A stretch of 64,000 nt of DNA, from assembly GCF_002001105.1 (NCBI RefSeq), contig NZ_MUNP01000077.1, forward strand, positions 1 through 64,000, in the 5' to 3' direction. Made by a program: the position numbers and the translations under genes. The stretch's first letter is position 1. Each line of letters opens with the position of its first letter. The notes under the pieces are model-generated. The model saw only the letters and a list, made by a program, of their open reading frames with translations. It was not told the DNA's origin and did not search any database. The stretch comes from Rhodanobacter sp. C06. Its GTDB lineage: Bacteria; Pseudomonadota; Gammaproteobacteria; Xanthomonadales; Rhodanobacteraceae. Positions 63,540-64,000 of this stretch are shown here, in pieces.

Positions 63540-64000
63540 TTACACGCTCCGCGTCGCCACCACCGGCGGCACCGCCGCCGCGCGGAGCGCGGGACCGAGC
63601 ACGGCAAGCTGGCCGAGCAGCCACAGTGCCAGCGCACCGACCGCAAGGTAGTGCGACGGCAAATGCGCCAGCTCGAAGCGGTGCATCAGGAACAGGTTCA
63701 GCGCATAGGCGAACAGCGCACCCAGCAGCACGCCGCCGCTGACGATGAGCAGGTTTTCCATCTGGAAGTAGTGCAGGATGTCCCGGCGCGTGGCGCCGAG
63801 CGCGCGGCGCATGCCGATCTGCCTTCTCCGCTGCTGCACCCAGAAGCTGGCCAGGCCGCTCACGCCCAGCGCGGTGACGATCAGCAGGATCAGCATGATC
63901 GCCACCAGCATGCGGCCGGCGGCGAGGTCGCTCTCGAAATAGTTTTCGCGCAGCTCGGCCATGGTGAGCACCTTGCTCTCCACATGGCCCGGATTGGCTT
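63540..64000 (-). CDS. FtsX/MacB-like ABC transporter permease, C-terminal part (runs off the window)
   Basis: 153 codons are visible; the frame is open to the window end, so the N-terminus is missing. FtsX-like permease core: three membrane helices, LILLIVTALGVSGLASFWVQQRRRQIGMRRALGATRRDILHYFQMENLLIVSGGVLLGALFAYALN, then LPSHYLAVGALALWLLGQLAVLGPALRAAAVPPVVATRS. These permeases move lipoproteins, peptides or antibiotics. It is 88 bp upstream of the sigma-54 activator on the same strand. Confidence 0.9.
   Translation of the reverse strand, partial: ANPGHVESKVLTMAELRENYFESDLAAGRMLVAIMLILLIVTALGVSGLASFWVQQRRRQIGMRRALGATRRDILHYFQMENLLIVSGGVLLGALFAYALNLFLMHRFELAHLPSHYLAVGALALWLLGQLAVLGPALRAAAVPPVVATRSV

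Overview
The window is high-GC gammaproteobacterial chromosome. The pilA/pilB-pilC-pilD-coaE cluster, the riboflavin genes, a Xanthomonas-type TonB receptor and very abundant GC-rich palindromic repeats point to the Xanthomonadales, most likely Rhodanobacteraceae (Rhodanobacter/Dyella/Frateuria-like). The placement is by gene content and style, not by a marker gene. No rRNA, convincing tRNA or CRISPR array was seen.

Layout. 0-3.8 kb: a small DUF559 nuclease gene bounded by inverted palindromes, a secreted S9 peptidase (minus strand), and a MntA-HepT toxin-antitoxin pair. 3.8-23.8 kb: a type IV pilus locus. pilA, with a good sigma-54 promoter and a terminator, is followed by two tandem GT-C membrane glycosyltransferase paralogues and a sugar aminotransferase. 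Next come a broken wbqC, a low-GC acetyltransferase, an IS30-type scrap, a flippase, glycosyltransferases and a methyltransferase, then pilB-pilC-pilD-coaE. The ~14 kb between pilA and pilB looks like a pilin/surface-glycan decoration island with a horizontally acquired core. 23.9-33.8 kb (minus strand mostly): ldcA, ribB(A) and ribE behind an FMN riboswitch. A four-gene redox/regulator block (lysR, MDR reductase, SDR, merR) then separates them from ribD-nrdR-glyA. 33.9-37.7 kb: a secreted hydrolase, a DUF817 membrane protein and ettA. 37.8-46.4 kb: a glycan/protein scavenging locus (GH92 mannosidase, TonB receptor, Tat-exported glutaminase-like protein). 46.6-56.4 kb: housekeeping genes (pyrF, tRNA methyltransferase, VOC protein, valS, rimI-holD-pssA, a DUF4124 protein, proS, an H-NS-like protein). 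56.7-64 kb (minus strand): a ThrE-like exporter, NfeD, a second DUF559 cassette, an SPFH protein, and a sensor kinase / sigma-54 activator pair with a truncated FtsX-like ABC permease at the edge.

Most striking pattern. At least 17 palindromic GC-rich repeats (core CCCTCTCCCGC-NN-GCGGGAGAGGG or CTCCCCTGC-TT-GCAGGGGAG, with a one-sided arm) are scattered through the window. At two places a pair of these, inverted and with arms pointing inward, brackets one DUF559 endonuclease-like gene, giving cassettes of about 440 bp. One cassette sits between nfeD and its usual SPFH partner, as an insertion would. Other copies lie inside reading frames (a GT-C gene, ribD, the tail of DUF559 gene 2) without breaking them. 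I propose the DUF559 cassettes as autonomous, and the solitary palindromes as non-autonomous, members of one small mobile repeat family. A second family (GTAGGAGCG...CGCTCCTAC) resembles Pseudomonas/Xanthomonas REP sequences and also lies in frame inside the GT-C gene.
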